Assembly: GCF_030848575.1 (NCBI RefSeq) | Contig: NZ_JAVDDX010000002.1 | Location: 496,001-560,000, forward strand | From: Haloarcula sp. H-GB4 | Lineage (GTDB): Archaea; Halobacteriota; Halobacteria; Halobacteriales; Haloarculaceae | Direction: 5' to 3' | DNA length: 64,000 bases | Shown: in pieces, positions 25,346-34,785 of the stretch | How positions within the stretch are numbered: the stretch's first letter is position 1 | Layout: each line of letters opens with the position of its first letter | Program-made: the position numbers and the translations under genes | Notes under the pieces: generated by a model | Told to the model about the DNA's origin: nothing | Databases searched by the model: none | The model's input: only the letters and a program-made list of their open reading frames with translations

Positions 25346-28021
25346 TCAGGCTAGTTCCGCGACCGTTGCTTCGACCCGCTCGACCCGCGAGCGGTTGGTC
25401 GTGGCGTCTTTCTCGACGCGGACGAGGTCGTCTGCCGCACCGACGAGTTCCTCGTCATGGCTGACCACGAGAATCTGCTCGACGCCGACCTCATCGCGCA
25501 TGTACTCGACGAGGTCGAGCAGTTGCGTGACGTGCCCCGAGTCGAGGAACACCGTCGGCTCGTCGAGGATGAGTGGGGGCATCGGCGCGGCTCCCTCGAT
25601 GCCTTCGGCGAGCAACCGATAGATCGCACACCGAAGGCTGAGGTTGAACAGCGCCCGCTCGCCGCCGGAGAGCTGTTCGGGCTCCAGCGGCTCGCCGTCC
25701 TTCTGGTACACCGTCAGCTGGTACTGCCCGTCAAGTTCGATGTGGGAATAGGAGTCGTTCTGATACACCAGATCGAACGTCTGATTCAGCATCCGTTCGA
25801 GCGTCTCGACGTTGCGCTGGCGCAGTTCCGCCCGAAGTGTGCCGTACATCTCCTGTAGCTCCTCGGTCTCCTCGTATAGCGTTTCGAGTTCCTCCAGGGT
25901 CGCTTCGAGGTCTTTACGCCGGTCCCGCAGGGACTCTAGTTCCTCGATTTCGTTCGTGACGCCACCGATAGCGTTCTGGAGTTCGTCGCGTTTCTCGCGT
26001 TTCTCTGCCAGTGCCTCCGCTGCCTGGTCGATGTACTTTTTCGCCCGCTGCTTCTCGCTTCGAGCCTCTTCGATGCGTTCCTCGTCGAACGACTCAGCCA
26101 GCTCTTGCTTGCGCTCGCGCTTCTCTGCGAGCTGGTCGCGGCGCTGGTCGTTCAGTTCGGCCTGCTGACTGCGCTTCTCGCGCAAGCGTTCGATGTCATC
26201 AGTGCAGTCGCCGATCTTCGCAAGCAGGTTTTCGACCCGCTCTAAGCGCTCAATCGACTGTTTGACCTGCTGGCGCTCTTGATTGCATTCGGCGACGATC
26301 GAGCGACAGTCCTCGGCCTGCTCGCGGGCTTCGGTGGCCTTCTCGCGCTTCGTCTCGGCCTCGGACTCGTGGTCCGCCGCTTCCTCGCGGAGCGTCTCGA
26401 TGCGCTCCTGATCCGCGTCTAGCCCGTCTTCTTTCTCCTCGACCAGTTGCACGATGTTCGAGCGGTTGTTCTCAAGCGTCACCAGTTCGTCCGCGGTCTC
26501 GACCAGTGCCGTCGCCGCCTCGTGTTCTGACTGCAGGTCCGACACCTCCTCGCGGGCATCCGCGAGCATTCCCTCCAGCTCAGCGATCTGTTCGCGGTCG
26601 TCCTCGATGGAGTCGACGTGTGGCGACTCGGCCACGTCCTGTCCGCACTCGGGGCACTTGCCGGCCTCCAGCAGCGCCTCCGCCTCGGTCAGCGCCTCGC
26701 GCTTGCTCTCCAGTTTCGTCTCCAGTTCGGTCACCCGCTGTCTGGCGTCTTCGAGGTCACTGGCGACTGATTCTTTGTACGACTGTGCCTCTTCGCGGTC
26801 AGTCGGCGCGTCCTCGAACCTGGCTTCAAGCTCGGCGATCTGGTCGTCGATGTCGCTGATCTGCTCCCGCCGCTGGGCGATGGTCTCTCGCGCTGCTTCG
26901 ATATCTGTTTCCAGTTCGCCGGCTTCCTCGCGCTTGTCCTCGGCTCGGGATTCGAGGTCAGCAGCGCTCTCGGCCAGCGCGTCGGCAGTGCTGCTGTGTT
27001 CTTTCGCGTCGACGCGCTGGTCCTCGATTCGGCTCTGCAGTTCATCGTCGCGGGACTGTAGTTCGTCGAGTCGCGCATCGACAGTTTCGGGGTCCGTCTC
27101 CGAACTGTCGAGGTCGGTTTCGGCCACCGTTTCCGAGAGGTTCGCCTGCAATGTCTCCCGACGGTCCTGCAGGTCGCTGATCTGCTCTTTGAGCCCGGTT
27201 CGTTCCGTCTCCGTCTCGGTGATGGTCGTCTCCAGTTCCTCGATGTCGTCTTCCAGCGCCGACAGTTCCTCGCGTTTCTCCTCGTACTCTTCGAGGACGG
27301 ACTCGGCCTGCGTGAGCGTCTCCTCGGCAGTGGCCTTCTGATCCTCGATATGCTCGATTTCGTCCTGCAGCTCCGATTCCTTCGTTTCGAGGCCGTTCAG
27401 GCGCTCGTGAAGGTCTTTCTCTTCTTTCTCCTGAATCTGATCGTCGAGTTGTGAGAGTGCTCCCTGTTTGTCGTCACGCACGCGACCGACGCCGACGCGG
27501 GCGTCGCTAGCACGCTCGCGGTACTCCTCCAGCTTTCCCAGTTGCAGGAGGTCATCGAGCATGTCCTGGCGGTCGCTGGGGGAGGCGTTAATGAGCTTGT
27601 TCACCTCGCCCTGCCGGACGTAGGCGCAGTTGACGAACGCCTCGCTGTCCATCCGCAGGAGTTCAGTGATGCGTCGGCGCACGTCGCGCGCTCCTTCGTA
27701 GTTCCCTTCAGGTGTCTCCAGTACACACTTCGCTGTCGTCGGTTGCGCGCCGGTCGCGCGGACCCGGCGCGTGAGGTGATAGTCGCCGCCGGCGTGGGAG
27801 AACCACAGTTCGACGGTACAGTCGTCGGCCCCGATGGTAACCACGTCGCCAAGGTTCTCATCCAGCGCCTTCGAGCCGTACAGCGCGAAGAAACAGGCCT
27901 CAAGCAGGGACGACTTCCCGCTCCCGTTGAGTCCGTGGATGACGGTCACGCCGTTATCCAGACGCAGATCGGCATCGTCGTAGCACTTGAAATTGGATAG
28001 CTTGACACGCTGGAATTTCAT
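25346..28021 (-). CDS. rad50: DNA double-strand break repair ATPase Rad50
   Basis: An 891-residue SMC-like ATPase that works with Mre11 at DNA breaks. Walker A GLNGSGKSS is at 30-38. Long antiparallel coiled coils flank the zinc hook CPEC (GKCPECGQD, about residue 455), which joins two Rad50 molecules. The C-terminal ATPase half has the signature QLSGGERALFNLSL and Walker B PLILDEPTVFLDSG, then SHDEEL. Start at 28021 gives the canonical MKFQRVKLSNFKCY; the extension to 28072 would overlap mre11. It follows mre11 by 13 bases (same operon). Confidence 0.97.
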   Translation of the reverse strand: MKFQRVKLSNFKCYDDADLRLDNGVTVIHGLNGSGKSSLLEACFFALYGSKALDENLGDVVTIGADDCTVELWFSHAGGDYHLTRRVRATGAQPTTAKCVLETPEGNYEGARDVRRRITELLRMDSEAFVNCAYVRQGEVNKLINASPSDRQDMLDDLLQLGKLEEYRERASDARVGVGRVRDDKQGALSQLDDQIQEKEEKDLHERLNGLETKESELQDEIEHIEDQKATAEETLTQAESVLEEYEEKREELSALEDDIEELETTITETETERTGLKEQISDLQDRRETLQANLSETVAETDLDSSETDPETVDARLDELQSRDDELQSRIEDQRVDAKEHSSTADALAESAADLESRAEDKREEAGELETDIEAARETIAQRREQISDIDDQIAELEARFEDAPTDREEAQSYKESVASDLEDARQRVTELETKLESKREALTEAEALLEAGKCPECGQDVAESPHVDSIEDDREQIAELEGMLADAREEVSDLQSEHEAATALVETADELVTLENNRSNIVQLVEEKEDGLDADQERIETLREEAADHESEAETKREKATEAREQAEDCRSIVAECNQERQQVKQSIERLERVENLLAKIGDCTDDIERLREKRSQQAELNDQRRDQLAEKRERKQELAESFDEERIEEARSEKQRAKKYIDQAAEALAEKREKRDELQNAIGGVTNEIEELESLRDRRKDLEATLEELETLYEETEELQEMYGTLRAELRQRNVETLERMLNQTFDLVYQNDSYSHIELDGQYQLTVYQKDGEPLEPEQLSGGERALFNLSLRCAIYRLLAEGIEGAAPMPPLILDEPTVFLDSGHVTQLLDLVEYMRDEVGVEQILVVSHDEELVGAADDLVRVEKDATTNRSRVERVEATVAELA

Positions 28022-28034
28022 TGTCGACCCTCCA

Positions 28035-29309
28035 TTACAGGAACTCCTCGACGCTCGCCTGGCCGTCGTCATCGGCCCCGTCCACCGGTGCCTTGTCGTC
28101 GGCCTCGTTCACCGCTGCTCCGTTCTCGGCGTCGTCCTCAGCTGTGTTTGCGTTCGCTTCCGTGTCGGACGCGCCATCACTCGCAGCCGTTTCTGTGTCG
28201 GCTGCGAGGGCGTCCGAATCCTCGGACAGCAGTTCACGCACGTACCGTTCGACCTCGTTTTTTACGTTCGCGTCGGCGACCTTCGAGGCGCGGATGGTCT
28301 CGTCGATATCGTGGGCGGCCTCGCTCAATCCGAGGTCGCGGATGCGCTCGGTGACGGCGTCGTCGGGGTCGGCGAAGCTGATATCCGTTTCGCGCTCCTC
28401 GGCCGTTATTTCACGGTGGTCAGTGACGCGTGCCACGAGCGCCCCCCGGTCGAGCGCGAACGATTCGACGCTGGCCGGGGTCACCGGGTCGCCGTCGCCG
28501 CTGATGGAGACGATGACCACGGCGTCTTCCAGATCGTGCTGGCCGACGCGGCTCCGAACACGCTCGACCCCTTCCTCAGGGCCGAGTTCCACGTCGACAA
28601 AGACGAACTCGCGGGTGTCGAGGCCGCGGCGGGTGATTCGGACCTCGTCGTCGAAGGTGACGATGTTGTAGCCGCGGTCCTCACGTTCGCTCGCACTCGC
28701 GCGCTCGGTCGACCCACAGTAGGTGACCCAGGCGTCTTCGACCTGCTGTTTACCGGGGTCGTGGTTGTCGCCGAGCAGCATCGCGTCGAACTCGACCGAC
28801 GACTCGGTCAGAATTTCTTCGGCGTCCCAGTCACCGTAGTCGAAGGGCTGGAACAGGCCGTGGGTGACCAGCGCGGCGCTGTCCGCGTCGTGTGGGGCGA
28901 AGTTGTAGTCGAGGTCGTCGCGCTGCGAGCGCGGGACGAAATCGAGGCCGTAGAAGGCAGTCTCGCCGATGACGGTCGGCTCGTCGCTCAGCCGCGTCGC
29001 CAGGCCGAGCGACTCGTACAGGTCGAGCCACTGGGCGTCGCGTTTGGCCTCGTGGTTGCCCACGACGGCAAGGAGCGGAATATCGGCTTCAGAGAGTTCT
29101 TCGAGAACGGTCAGCGTACCCATGATGTCGGTCAGGGCTGGGCGGCGGTCGTGGAACAGGTCACCGGCGTGGACAACGGCGTCAGCGTCGTCCGCGATGG
29201 CGTCTCGGACCACCTGCCGGAACGCATCAAGGAAGTCGTCCCGTCGGTCAGGGACGTTGTACTGCTGATACCCGACGTGGGTATCGCCGGTGTGTATCAC
29301 CCGTGTCAT
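28035..29309 (-). CDS. mre11: DNA double-strand break repair nuclease Mre11
   Basis: A 424-residue calcineurin-like nuclease. Metal-binding motifs are HTGDTHVGYQQY (6-17), HAGDLFHDRRP (about 46-56), VVGNHEAKRD (about 81), THGLFQPFD and LLGDNHD. The C-terminal third after about residue 360 is an Ala/Asp/Glu-rich acidic linker, ending in QASVEEFL, a PIP-like motif. In haloarchaea Mre11-Rad50 restrains homologous recombination repair (shown in Haloferax). First gene of the mre11-rad50 unit. Confidence 0.96.
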   Translation of the reverse strand: MTRVIHTGDTHVGYQQYNVPDRRDDFLDAFRQVVRDAIADDADAVVHAGDLFHDRRPALTDIMGTLTVLEELSEADIPLLAVVGNHEAKRDAQWLDLYESLGLATRLSDEPTVIGETAFYGLDFVPRSQRDDLDYNFAPHDADSAALVTHGLFQPFDYGDWDAEEILTESSVEFDAMLLGDNHDPGKQQVEDAWVTYCGSTERASASEREDRGYNIVTFDDEVRITRRGLDTREFVFVDVELGPEEGVERVRSRVGQHDLEDAVVIVSISGDGDPVTPASVESFALDRGALVARVTDHREITAEERETDISFADPDDAVTERIRDLGLSEAAHDIDETIRASKVADANVKNEVERYVRELLSEDSDALAADTETAASDGASDTEANANTAEDDAENGAAVNEADDKAPVDGADDDGQASVEEFL

Positions 29310-29393
29310 TTGCCCACCGGTAAGCCAGCGCCACCTAAAGAGGTATCGTGACCGGAGTGAAAGTGGTTGACGGCAATACAGTCGACGCGGTTG

Positions 29394-29762
29394 CTACGAC
29401 CCATCGCTGGGTCCCGCTGCGGCGTCCCGGTACCGCCGGAACGCTCGCAAAGCCGCCCGCCCCTCGTCTGCCAGCCCGCTCACCTCGTGTTCGGCCTGCG
29501 CGACGGCCGCTCCAAGTCGCCCGACGCCGAACGTCTCGACGAAGGCGACTGCGTCGTCTAAGTCGTCAGTTGCCCGAGTCGCTCGTTCGATGACCGTCCG
29601 GTAGTCAGCGTCGCCGCCCGTCTCATGGGTCCCCATCCGGCCTGCGCTACTACCGCCCTCCCGGTCGGCTACTCGGGTAGCCCCGTCCCCGTCGTCGCTG
29701 TTGTCACCCTCCTCGTCAGCGAGTGCTGCGAGTGCCGCTTTCACCTGGTCGCTATCGGCCAT
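29394..29762 (-). CDS. Haloarchaeal hypothetical protein upstream of mre11
   Basis: A 122-residue protein. The first 50 residues are low-complexity, acidic and Gly/Ser rich; the conserved-looking part is DYRTVIERATRATDDLDDAV and GRLGAAVAQAEHEVSGLADE, predicted helical. No family is recognised with confidence. It precedes mre11 by 84 bases on the same strand and may share its transcript, which hints at a repair link but nothing more. Confidence 0.65.
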   Translation of the reverse strand: MADSDQVKAALAALADEEGDNSDDGDGATRVADREGGSSAGRMGTHETGGDADYRTVIERATRATDDLDDAVAFVETFGVGRLGAAVAQAEHEVSGLADEGRAALRAFRRYRDAAAGPSDGS

Positions 29763-29952
29763 AGAACGGCGTGGTCTCGGTATCCGATATAAACGTTTGC
29801 CGACTCCGGGTCAGGTACTGGCGCGTTCAAGACAACTACTCAGTTCGAACTGGTTGAAAAAGCTCACAGTTTAGTGAGGTGATGCTTTTGCTAGAACTAA
29901 CGGCCCAGCACCGGTGCCACTCGATGAAAAGCCACTATCGGATTTCACCACC

Positions 29953-30081
29953 ATGCCGCTACGCAAATTCCGCTCCGACGAGGAAGCACTCTCGTCAGTC
30001 ACAGTCGTCGCGTTGCTTATTCTGGTAACCCTGCTCATCTCCCTCGTCCTCGCGCTGTTCATCCTCGGCATGAGCGGGTGA
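29953..30081 (+). CDS. 42-residue pilin-core-like peptide
   Basis: A tiny protein: a basic start (MPLRKFRSDEEAL), then one unbroken hydrophobic helix (about residues 14-37) ending LALFILGMSG. Its composition and ending resemble the N-terminal H-domain of archaeal type IV pilins (which commonly end the helix with FVLG followed by Gly), but no globular domain follows. It stands 90 bases ahead of a type IV pilus-like gene cluster on the same strand. It may be a minimal pilin, a processing partner or an assembly peptide; only the helix and the context are observed. Confidence 0.6.
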   Translation: MPLRKFRSDEEALSSVTVVALLILVTLLISLVLALFILGMSG

Positions 30082-30171
30082 GGCGGGGAAGCACCGTCTG
30101 GCAGTGGCCGACGCGTTTCCCGTAGTACGCCGTCCGAGCGTTCAAATACTAGCACGGGACCAGCGCCGGGC

Positions 30172-30684
30172 ATGACAGATATCGAAACACTGGCCGAACG
30201 GCTCCGTACGGTCGAACGCGCGGTCACGGATGGAACGACGGAGTTCCCGGAAGTAACGAACCTCGCAGAACTGGAGAACCGCATGGACACCGTCGAGCAG
30301 CGTATCGACGACATCGACGAGCGGACGGCCGAGATCGAAGCGGCCACGCAGGCCCTCCGCGGCTACGTGGGGAACATCCGCACGGTTAACGAAGACATCG
30401 AACAGCGCGCCGACGCGGCACTGGCGGCAACTGACAGACTAGAGGATCGGCTCGACGAGGAGCTGTCGTCGCCGTCAGCATCTGGCCCACAAGCGGCGGG
30501 GACCGACCAGTTACGGGCGGAGACGGCACAGGGCCATCCAGGCTTGTCAGATAGGGGCGACCACACAGAAACGAACGCCACGACCGAGGAACCAACCGAT
30601 TTCTCCGCCATCACCGACGGCGGTGATCCCGACGACGAGACTCCTGATGCGGGGATCGTCGGGCGCATCCGCGCGCTGCTGTGA
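30172..30684 (+). CDS. Coiled-coil protein of the pilus-like locus (DUF7310-type)
   Basis: A 170-residue soluble protein. Residues 2-95 are a long coiled coil (IETLAERLRTVERAV, LENRMDTVEQRIDDIDERTA, TVNEDIEQRADAAL); the rest is acidic and disordered until a short conserved C-terminal helix GIVGRIRALL. I recall this as the haloarchaeal DUF7310 coiled-coil family, regularly found before a type IV pilus ATPase. It may organise or regulate the machine. The next gene starts inside its stop (GTGA). Confidence 0.75.
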   Translation: MTDIETLAERLRTVERAVTDGTTEFPEVTNLAELENRMDTVEQRIDDIDERTAEIEAATQALRGYVGNIRTVNEDIEQRADAALAATDRLEDRLDEELSSPSASGPQAAGTDQLRAETAQGHPGLSDRGDHTETNATTEEPTDFSAITDGGDPDDETPDAGIVGRIRALL

Positions 30685-31154
30685 TATACCGGCTGGTCCT
30701 CGCTGTCGCGGTCATGACCGCACTTGTCGGTGCAACAGCGCCGGCACTGTCGACGGCCCGAGCGGATGCAACCAGCGGCACGATGGAGCGTCAACTGAAC
30801 GAACTGGGGGCCGAATTGACCACTTTAGTCGAGACTGACGACGCGACGGTGAACGGCGACGCGCGGCGCGCAGTGGAGATACGACTCCCCCAGCGGACCT
30901 ACACGAACGCCGGCGTCAGTCACCTGCAGTTCGCCGAGCGGGCCGGTGTCGGCGTCGCGACTTGGACAGTCGAGTCCCGGAAGCAGACCGAGCGGCTGGT
31001 GGGCATCCCGATCCGACCGACAGCGGGGACCGACCGACTCGAAGAACCCGGTACACATCGGCTCGTGTTCGTGCTGGCGCGGTCGGATGATCAGCGGATA
31101 CTGCGGTTCCATCGGTTTAAGTCCGAAGCCGCGGCGAGGCGTAGCCATGCGTGA
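30681..31154 (+). CDS. Small exported protein of the pilus-like locus (DUF7311-type)
   Basis: A 157-residue protein with an N-terminal signal-like segment (MIYRLVLAVAVMTALVGATA, cleavage plausible near ALSTARA) and a beta-rich domain (AVEIRLPQRTYTNAGVSHLQ, TERLVGIPIRPTAG, GTHRLVFVLARS). Its start overlaps the coiled-coil gene by 4 bases and its end overlaps the ATPase gene by 8 bases, so production is tightly coupled to the ATPase. No enzymatic motif is seen. A role outside the membrane, near the secretion or pilus channel, is inferred. Confidence 0.75.
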   Translation: MIYRLVLAVAVMTALVGATAPALSTARADATSGTMERQLNELGAELTTLVETDDATVNGDARRAVEIRLPQRTYTNAGVSHLQFAERAGVGVATWTVESRKQTERLVGIPIRPTAGTDRLEEPGTHRLVFVLARSDDQRILRFHRFKSEAAARRSHA

Positions 31155-33009
31155 GTGGCTCTTTGGATCATCGACAGCGCCTGAGTGTCGCTGTGAAACG
31201 GCCATTGAGGGCGGTCGACTGGTGGTGACAGCGGGCGAGTGTCCGGGCGGCGGCGACCTCGCCGCGTCGGCTGACTGCCGGGCGACAGTCATCGATTCGC
31301 TCTCCTCGGCCAGTGTCGATACTGTCATCACGGAGCAAGCAGGACAGGAGCGAGTGTACAGCAATCGAGCGGCAGCGGTGCTCACCGCGGCTGGCCGGTT
31401 CGCGACCAGAGTCGCCTCGCTTGACGACCGCCTTGGAGACCGTGCCCGCCGCGACCCTGTCGCTGCCGCCGCGGAGGCAGTCGGGAGAGCGGGGCCGGTC
31501 GCTGACCTGGCGGCGGAGACCGGGTTGGCGGTCGCCACAGAAGGCTTCGATACCAGTGAGCAGGCGCTCACTGCATACACTGGGCCAACGATTAGCGATG
31601 CCCGTGTCGGGGCAGCGCCACCAGCGGATTCGGCGCTCCGGGACCAGCAAACGCTCCCGACAGAGGCCGTCGTTCGGCGATACGACACGCACGGCGACCA
31701 ACTACCGATGTATCATATCGAGCCCCGCGAACAGCGGTTCGACGCGAACACGATGGAGACGCTTGTCGAAGCGTACGAGCGAGTCGCGACCGCTGCCGTC
31801 GACGGCGGCTGTCACCCGTACGACGCAGCTACCGCGGTGGCCGACGATGGCTCGACGGCAACCGCTGTCGGGGCTGTACTGGAGAAGCACACGGGCGGGC
31901 TCGGGATTCTTGAAGATATCTTCGCCGATCAGCGGGTGTCAGACGTGTTCGCGACAGCCCCGGTGAGCAACACCCGGCTCCGAGTGCGTTGTGACGGTGA
32001 AACCATGCGAACGAATGTTCGCCTGACGCCGTCGGGCGCGAACACCCTGGCGTCGACGTTCAGACGGTCGAGCGGCCGAGCGTTCTCGCGAGCGAATCCG
32101 ACGCTCGATGCGACAGCGACGGTGGCTGACCGGCAAATTCGCGTCGCCGGTGTGAGCGAACCGGTCAGTGACGGCCTCGCTTTCGCCTTTCGCGCCCACG
32201 ACAGCGACGTGTGGCGGTTGACTGACTTCGTCGAGAACGGGACGATGCCGGCCGCCGTTGCCGCCCTGCTCTCTGTCGTCGCGGAGCGAGGCGGGGCCTG
32301 TCTTGTCGCCGGCCCTCGCGGCGCGGGCAAGACGACGACACTTGGGGCGTTGCTCTGGGAGATCCCCCACGAGGTCCGGACCATCCTGATCGAGGACACA
32401 CCCGAGCTTCCGGCGTCGTCCCTGCAGTCCGACGGACGGGACGTGCAGGCGCTTCGAACCGCCAGAGGAGATGGGCCGTCAGTCAATGCGACAGAGGCTC
32501 TTCGGACCGCGCTCCGACTTGGCGACGGCGCGCTCGCCGTTGGAGAGGTCCGCGGCGAGGAGGCGGGCGTTCTCTACGAGGCGATGCGTGTCGGTGGCGG
32601 CGACGGGGCCGTCCTCGGAACGATTCACGGCAACGGCCCCGAAGCCGTTCGGGAACGACTGGTGTCGGACCTCGATGTTCCTGTCCAGTCGTTCGCCGCG
32701 ACGGACCTCGTGGTGACGATGGCTCCGCCCACGTCGGAACACGGCCGCGGTATCGCATCTGTCGCGGAAATCGTCTCTCACAGTGACGATGTCACCTTTG
32801 AGATGCTCTACGAGCGCGACGAGTCGACAGCGACGGCTACCGGTCGCTTAGAGCGGGGTAACAGCCGTCTGGTGGAATCACTCGCCACGCCGGGCGAGTC
32901 TTACGCCGAGGTACTCGACGCTATCGAGACACGAACCGAACGATTCGAGGAGTCGGTGGCTGTCGAGACGCGTACGGACGAACCGCCCACAGACGAGGTC
33001 CAGCCGTGA
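31147..33009 (+). CDS. PilB/TadA-type secretion ATPase with N-terminal cysteine cluster
   Basis: A 620-residue type II/IV secretion ATPase that would power pilus assembly or export. C-terminal motor: Walker A GPRGAGKTTT (389-398), Asp box ILIEDTPEL (413-421), Walker B ALAVGEVRGEEAG (462-474) and His box LGTIHGN (490-496). The N-terminal domain has four cysteines (C14, C16, C32, C44) that could bind zinc; residues 45-200 are a divergent helical region. Compared with PilB3 of haloarchaeal adhesion pili it is a different, longer-headed paralogue. Translation overlaps genes on both sides (8 and 4 bases). Confidence 0.9.
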   Translation: MREWLFGSSTAPECRCETAIEGGRLVVTAGECPGGGDLAASADCRATVIDSLSSASVDTVITEQAGQERVYSNRAAAVLTAAGRFATRVASLDDRLGDRARRDPVAAAAEAVGRAGPVADLAAETGLAVATEGFDTSEQALTAYTGPTISDARVGAAPPADSALRDQQTLPTEAVVRRYDTHGDQLPMYHIEPREQRFDANTMETLVEAYERVATAAVDGGCHPYDAATAVADDGSTATAVGAVLEKHTGGLGILEDIFADQRVSDVFATAPVSNTRLRVRCDGETMRTNVRLTPSGANTLASTFRRSSGRAFSRANPTLDATATVADRQIRVAGVSEPVSDGLAFAFRAHDSDVWRLTDFVENGTMPAAVAALLSVVAERGGACLVAGPRGAGKTTTLGALLWEIPHEVRTILIEDTPELPASSLQSDGRDVQALRTARGDGPSVNATEALRTALRLGDGALAVGEVRGEEAGVLYEAMRVGGGDGAVLGTIHGNGPEAVRERLVSDLDVPVQSFAATDLVVTMAPPTSEHGRGIASVAEIVSHSDDVTFEMLYERDESTATATGRLERGNSRLVESLATPGESYAEVLDAIETRTERFEESVAVETRTDEPPTDEVQP

Positions 33010-34751
33010 GCCACGCCAGCGGTTCAGACGACTCCCCTGATGACGCGAACAAGCCACCAGTCACACTGCTCACAACCGCGCTCGTTGCGGCCTTCCCGGG
33101 CATTGTCGAGGTGCCAGATGACTACCGGGGGGCGTGTCGGCTGCTCTCGTTGTCGGTCCCCCCGGAAACGGTGCTGACTGCCAGTTACGGCGTCGCGCTG
33201 TGTGGCTCCCTGCTCGCGCTGCTCGTTGTTATGACTGTGCCCGGGCTACTGGCGACGGTCATGGGCCTTGGACTCCTTACCCTGTCCCTGGGCGTCGCAG
33301 CGCTGGGACGGTACGGCGTGCCGTTCGCAGCGGAGGCAAAGCGGATTCGGACGCTGGGAACTGCGCCGTCGCTCGTCACGACGTTAGTGCTCGGTGTGAC
33401 GCTGTGGCCCAGCGCTGAGCGGGCGGCGGCGTTCGCCGGACGGACTGGAAACGGCCTGCTTGCCGAACGGCTGGACTACCACCGGCAGCGAGCCGCAGGC
33501 ACGCCACGGAGCGGTCTGGGAACGTTCGCGGCGTCATGGAGCGACAGATTCCCGGCGCTCGAACGTGCAGTCGGACTGGTCGAGAACGCGACGGCGGCTC
33601 CAGCCGAGGAGCGGCCCGAGGTCCTTGAACGCGCACGGCGATGCATCCTCAATGGGACGCGCGACGAGATGGCGGCCTTCGCGGCCTCACTCCGAGGTCC
33701 GGCGACCGAGCTGTACGCGTTCGGTGTTCTCCTGCCGCTGGCGATGGCGTCGCTGCTGCCTGCCGCCGCTGCCGCGGGTGTCCCAGTGACCGCCCCTGTG
33801 CTGATCGGAACCTACGGCGTCGTGTTGCCCGCCGCGCTGCTGGTCGCCTGTTGCTGGTTGCTGGGCCGGCGACCGGTCGCGTTCCCGCCGGCGACAATCC
33901 CACGAAGCCATCCGGACGTGCCGGCGTCGGCACTCCCGTCAATTGTGGTCGGCATCGTCGCCGGAATCGGGGGGTGGCTCCTTGCCGGCGCGCTCGTCGC
34001 CGCGTGGGCGTCTCCTATCGGCGCACTCGGGGCCGGCGTCGGAAGCGCGCTCGTCAGCTACTACCGACCGGTCGCCGAGGTCCGCGACCGTGTCACCGAC
34101 ATCGAAGCGGGGCTCCCGGACGCGCTGTCAGCTGTCGGTCGACGACTGGACCGCGGCCAGTCGGTCGAAGCCGCGCTCGTCGAGGCTGTCGACGAGGTAC
34201 CCGAACCAACCAGCGCTGTCATCGAAGCCGCCGCCGCCCGACAGGAGCATCTCGGAACCAGCGTCTGGGGGGCGTTTCTGGGTCCCGGCGGCGCGCTCGC
34301 TGATGTTCCGAGCCATCGAGCTCGCCGAGTGGCGACGCTGCTGGATACAGCCGCAACAATCGGGCCACCAGCGGGAGCGTCCGTGACGACGATGGGTGAG
34401 CATCTGGACGCACTCCGCGACATCGAGCGCGAGACGCGTCGTGATCTCTCGCAGATCACTGAGACGCTGTCGAACACCGCCGCACTGTTCGGGCCACTGA
34501 TCGGCGGCGCGACCGTTGCGCTGGCTGGGTCGATGGGGGGCGGCGAACAGTTCGCTACCGTTCCGGGTGCGCTGCTGGGGCCGGTCGTCGGCTGGTACGT
34601 GCTTGTGCTGGCTGTTTTGCTGACGGCGCTATCGACGGGCCTGCACCGAGGTCTCGACCGCGCGCTCGTTGGCTACCGAACCGGCTTGGCGCTCCTGTCG
34701 GCTACAGCCACTTACCTCGTCGCCATCGTCGCCACCGGGCTGCTGGTCTGA
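33006..34751 (+). CDS. PilC/TadC-type membrane platform protein
   Basis: A 581-residue membrane protein with a duplicated T2SSF arrangement. Hydrophobic segments occur near 60-105, 240-300 (YAFGVLLPLAMASLLPAAAA, then GTYGVVLPAALLVACCWLLG), 315-350, 500-550 and 560-581. The second cytoplasmic domain (about 355-490) carries the conserved VTDIEAGLPDALSAVGRRLD and ERETRRDLSQITETLSNTA. It is the partner of the preceding ATPase, whose stop codon overlaps its GTG start (GTGA). It forms the inner platform that pilins or pseudopilins pass through. Confidence 0.88.
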   Translation: MSHASGSDDSPDDANKPPVTLLTTALVAAFPGIVEVPDDYRGACRLLSLSVPPETVLTASYGVALCGSLLALLVVMTVPGLLATVMGLGLLTLSLGVAALGRYGVPFAAEAKRIRTLGTAPSLVTTLVLGVTLWPSAERAAAFAGRTGNGLLAERLDYHRQRAAGTPRSGLGTFAASWSDRFPALERAVGLVENATAAPAEERPEVLERARRCILNGTRDEMAAFAASLRGPATELYAFGVLLPLAMASLLPAAAAAGVPVTAPVLIGTYGVVLPAALLVACCWLLGRRPVAFPPATIPRSHPDVPASALPSIVVGIVAGIGGWLLAGALVAAWASPIGALGAGVGSALVSYYRPVAEVRDRVTDIEAGLPDALSAVGRRLDRGQSVEAALVEAVDEVPEPTSAVIEAAAARQEHLGTSVWGAFLGPGGALADVPSHRARRVATLLDTAATIGPPAGASVTTMGEHLDALRDIERETRRDLSQITETLSNTAALFGPLIGGATVALAGSMGGGEQFATVPGALLGPVVGWYVLVLAVLLTALSTGLHRGLDRALVGYRTGLALLSATATYLVAIVATGLLV

Positions 34752-34754
34752 GAG

Positions 34755-34760
34755 TTTAAA
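34755..34760 (+). promoter_or_regulatory. Internal TATA box in the pilus-like locus
   Basis: TTTAAA, 26-31 bases before the ATG at 34786. It separates machine genes (ATPase, platform) from the four exported substrate-like genes, allowing separate expression. Confidence 0.6.
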
Positions 34761-34785
34761 TTGGAGAACGCGGCCAGGCCGTTCC

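Noticed and set aside
27987..29351. 454-codon plus-strand frame opposite mre11
   Set aside because: Shadow of mre11; repetitive Val/Asp/Gly composition and no promoter.
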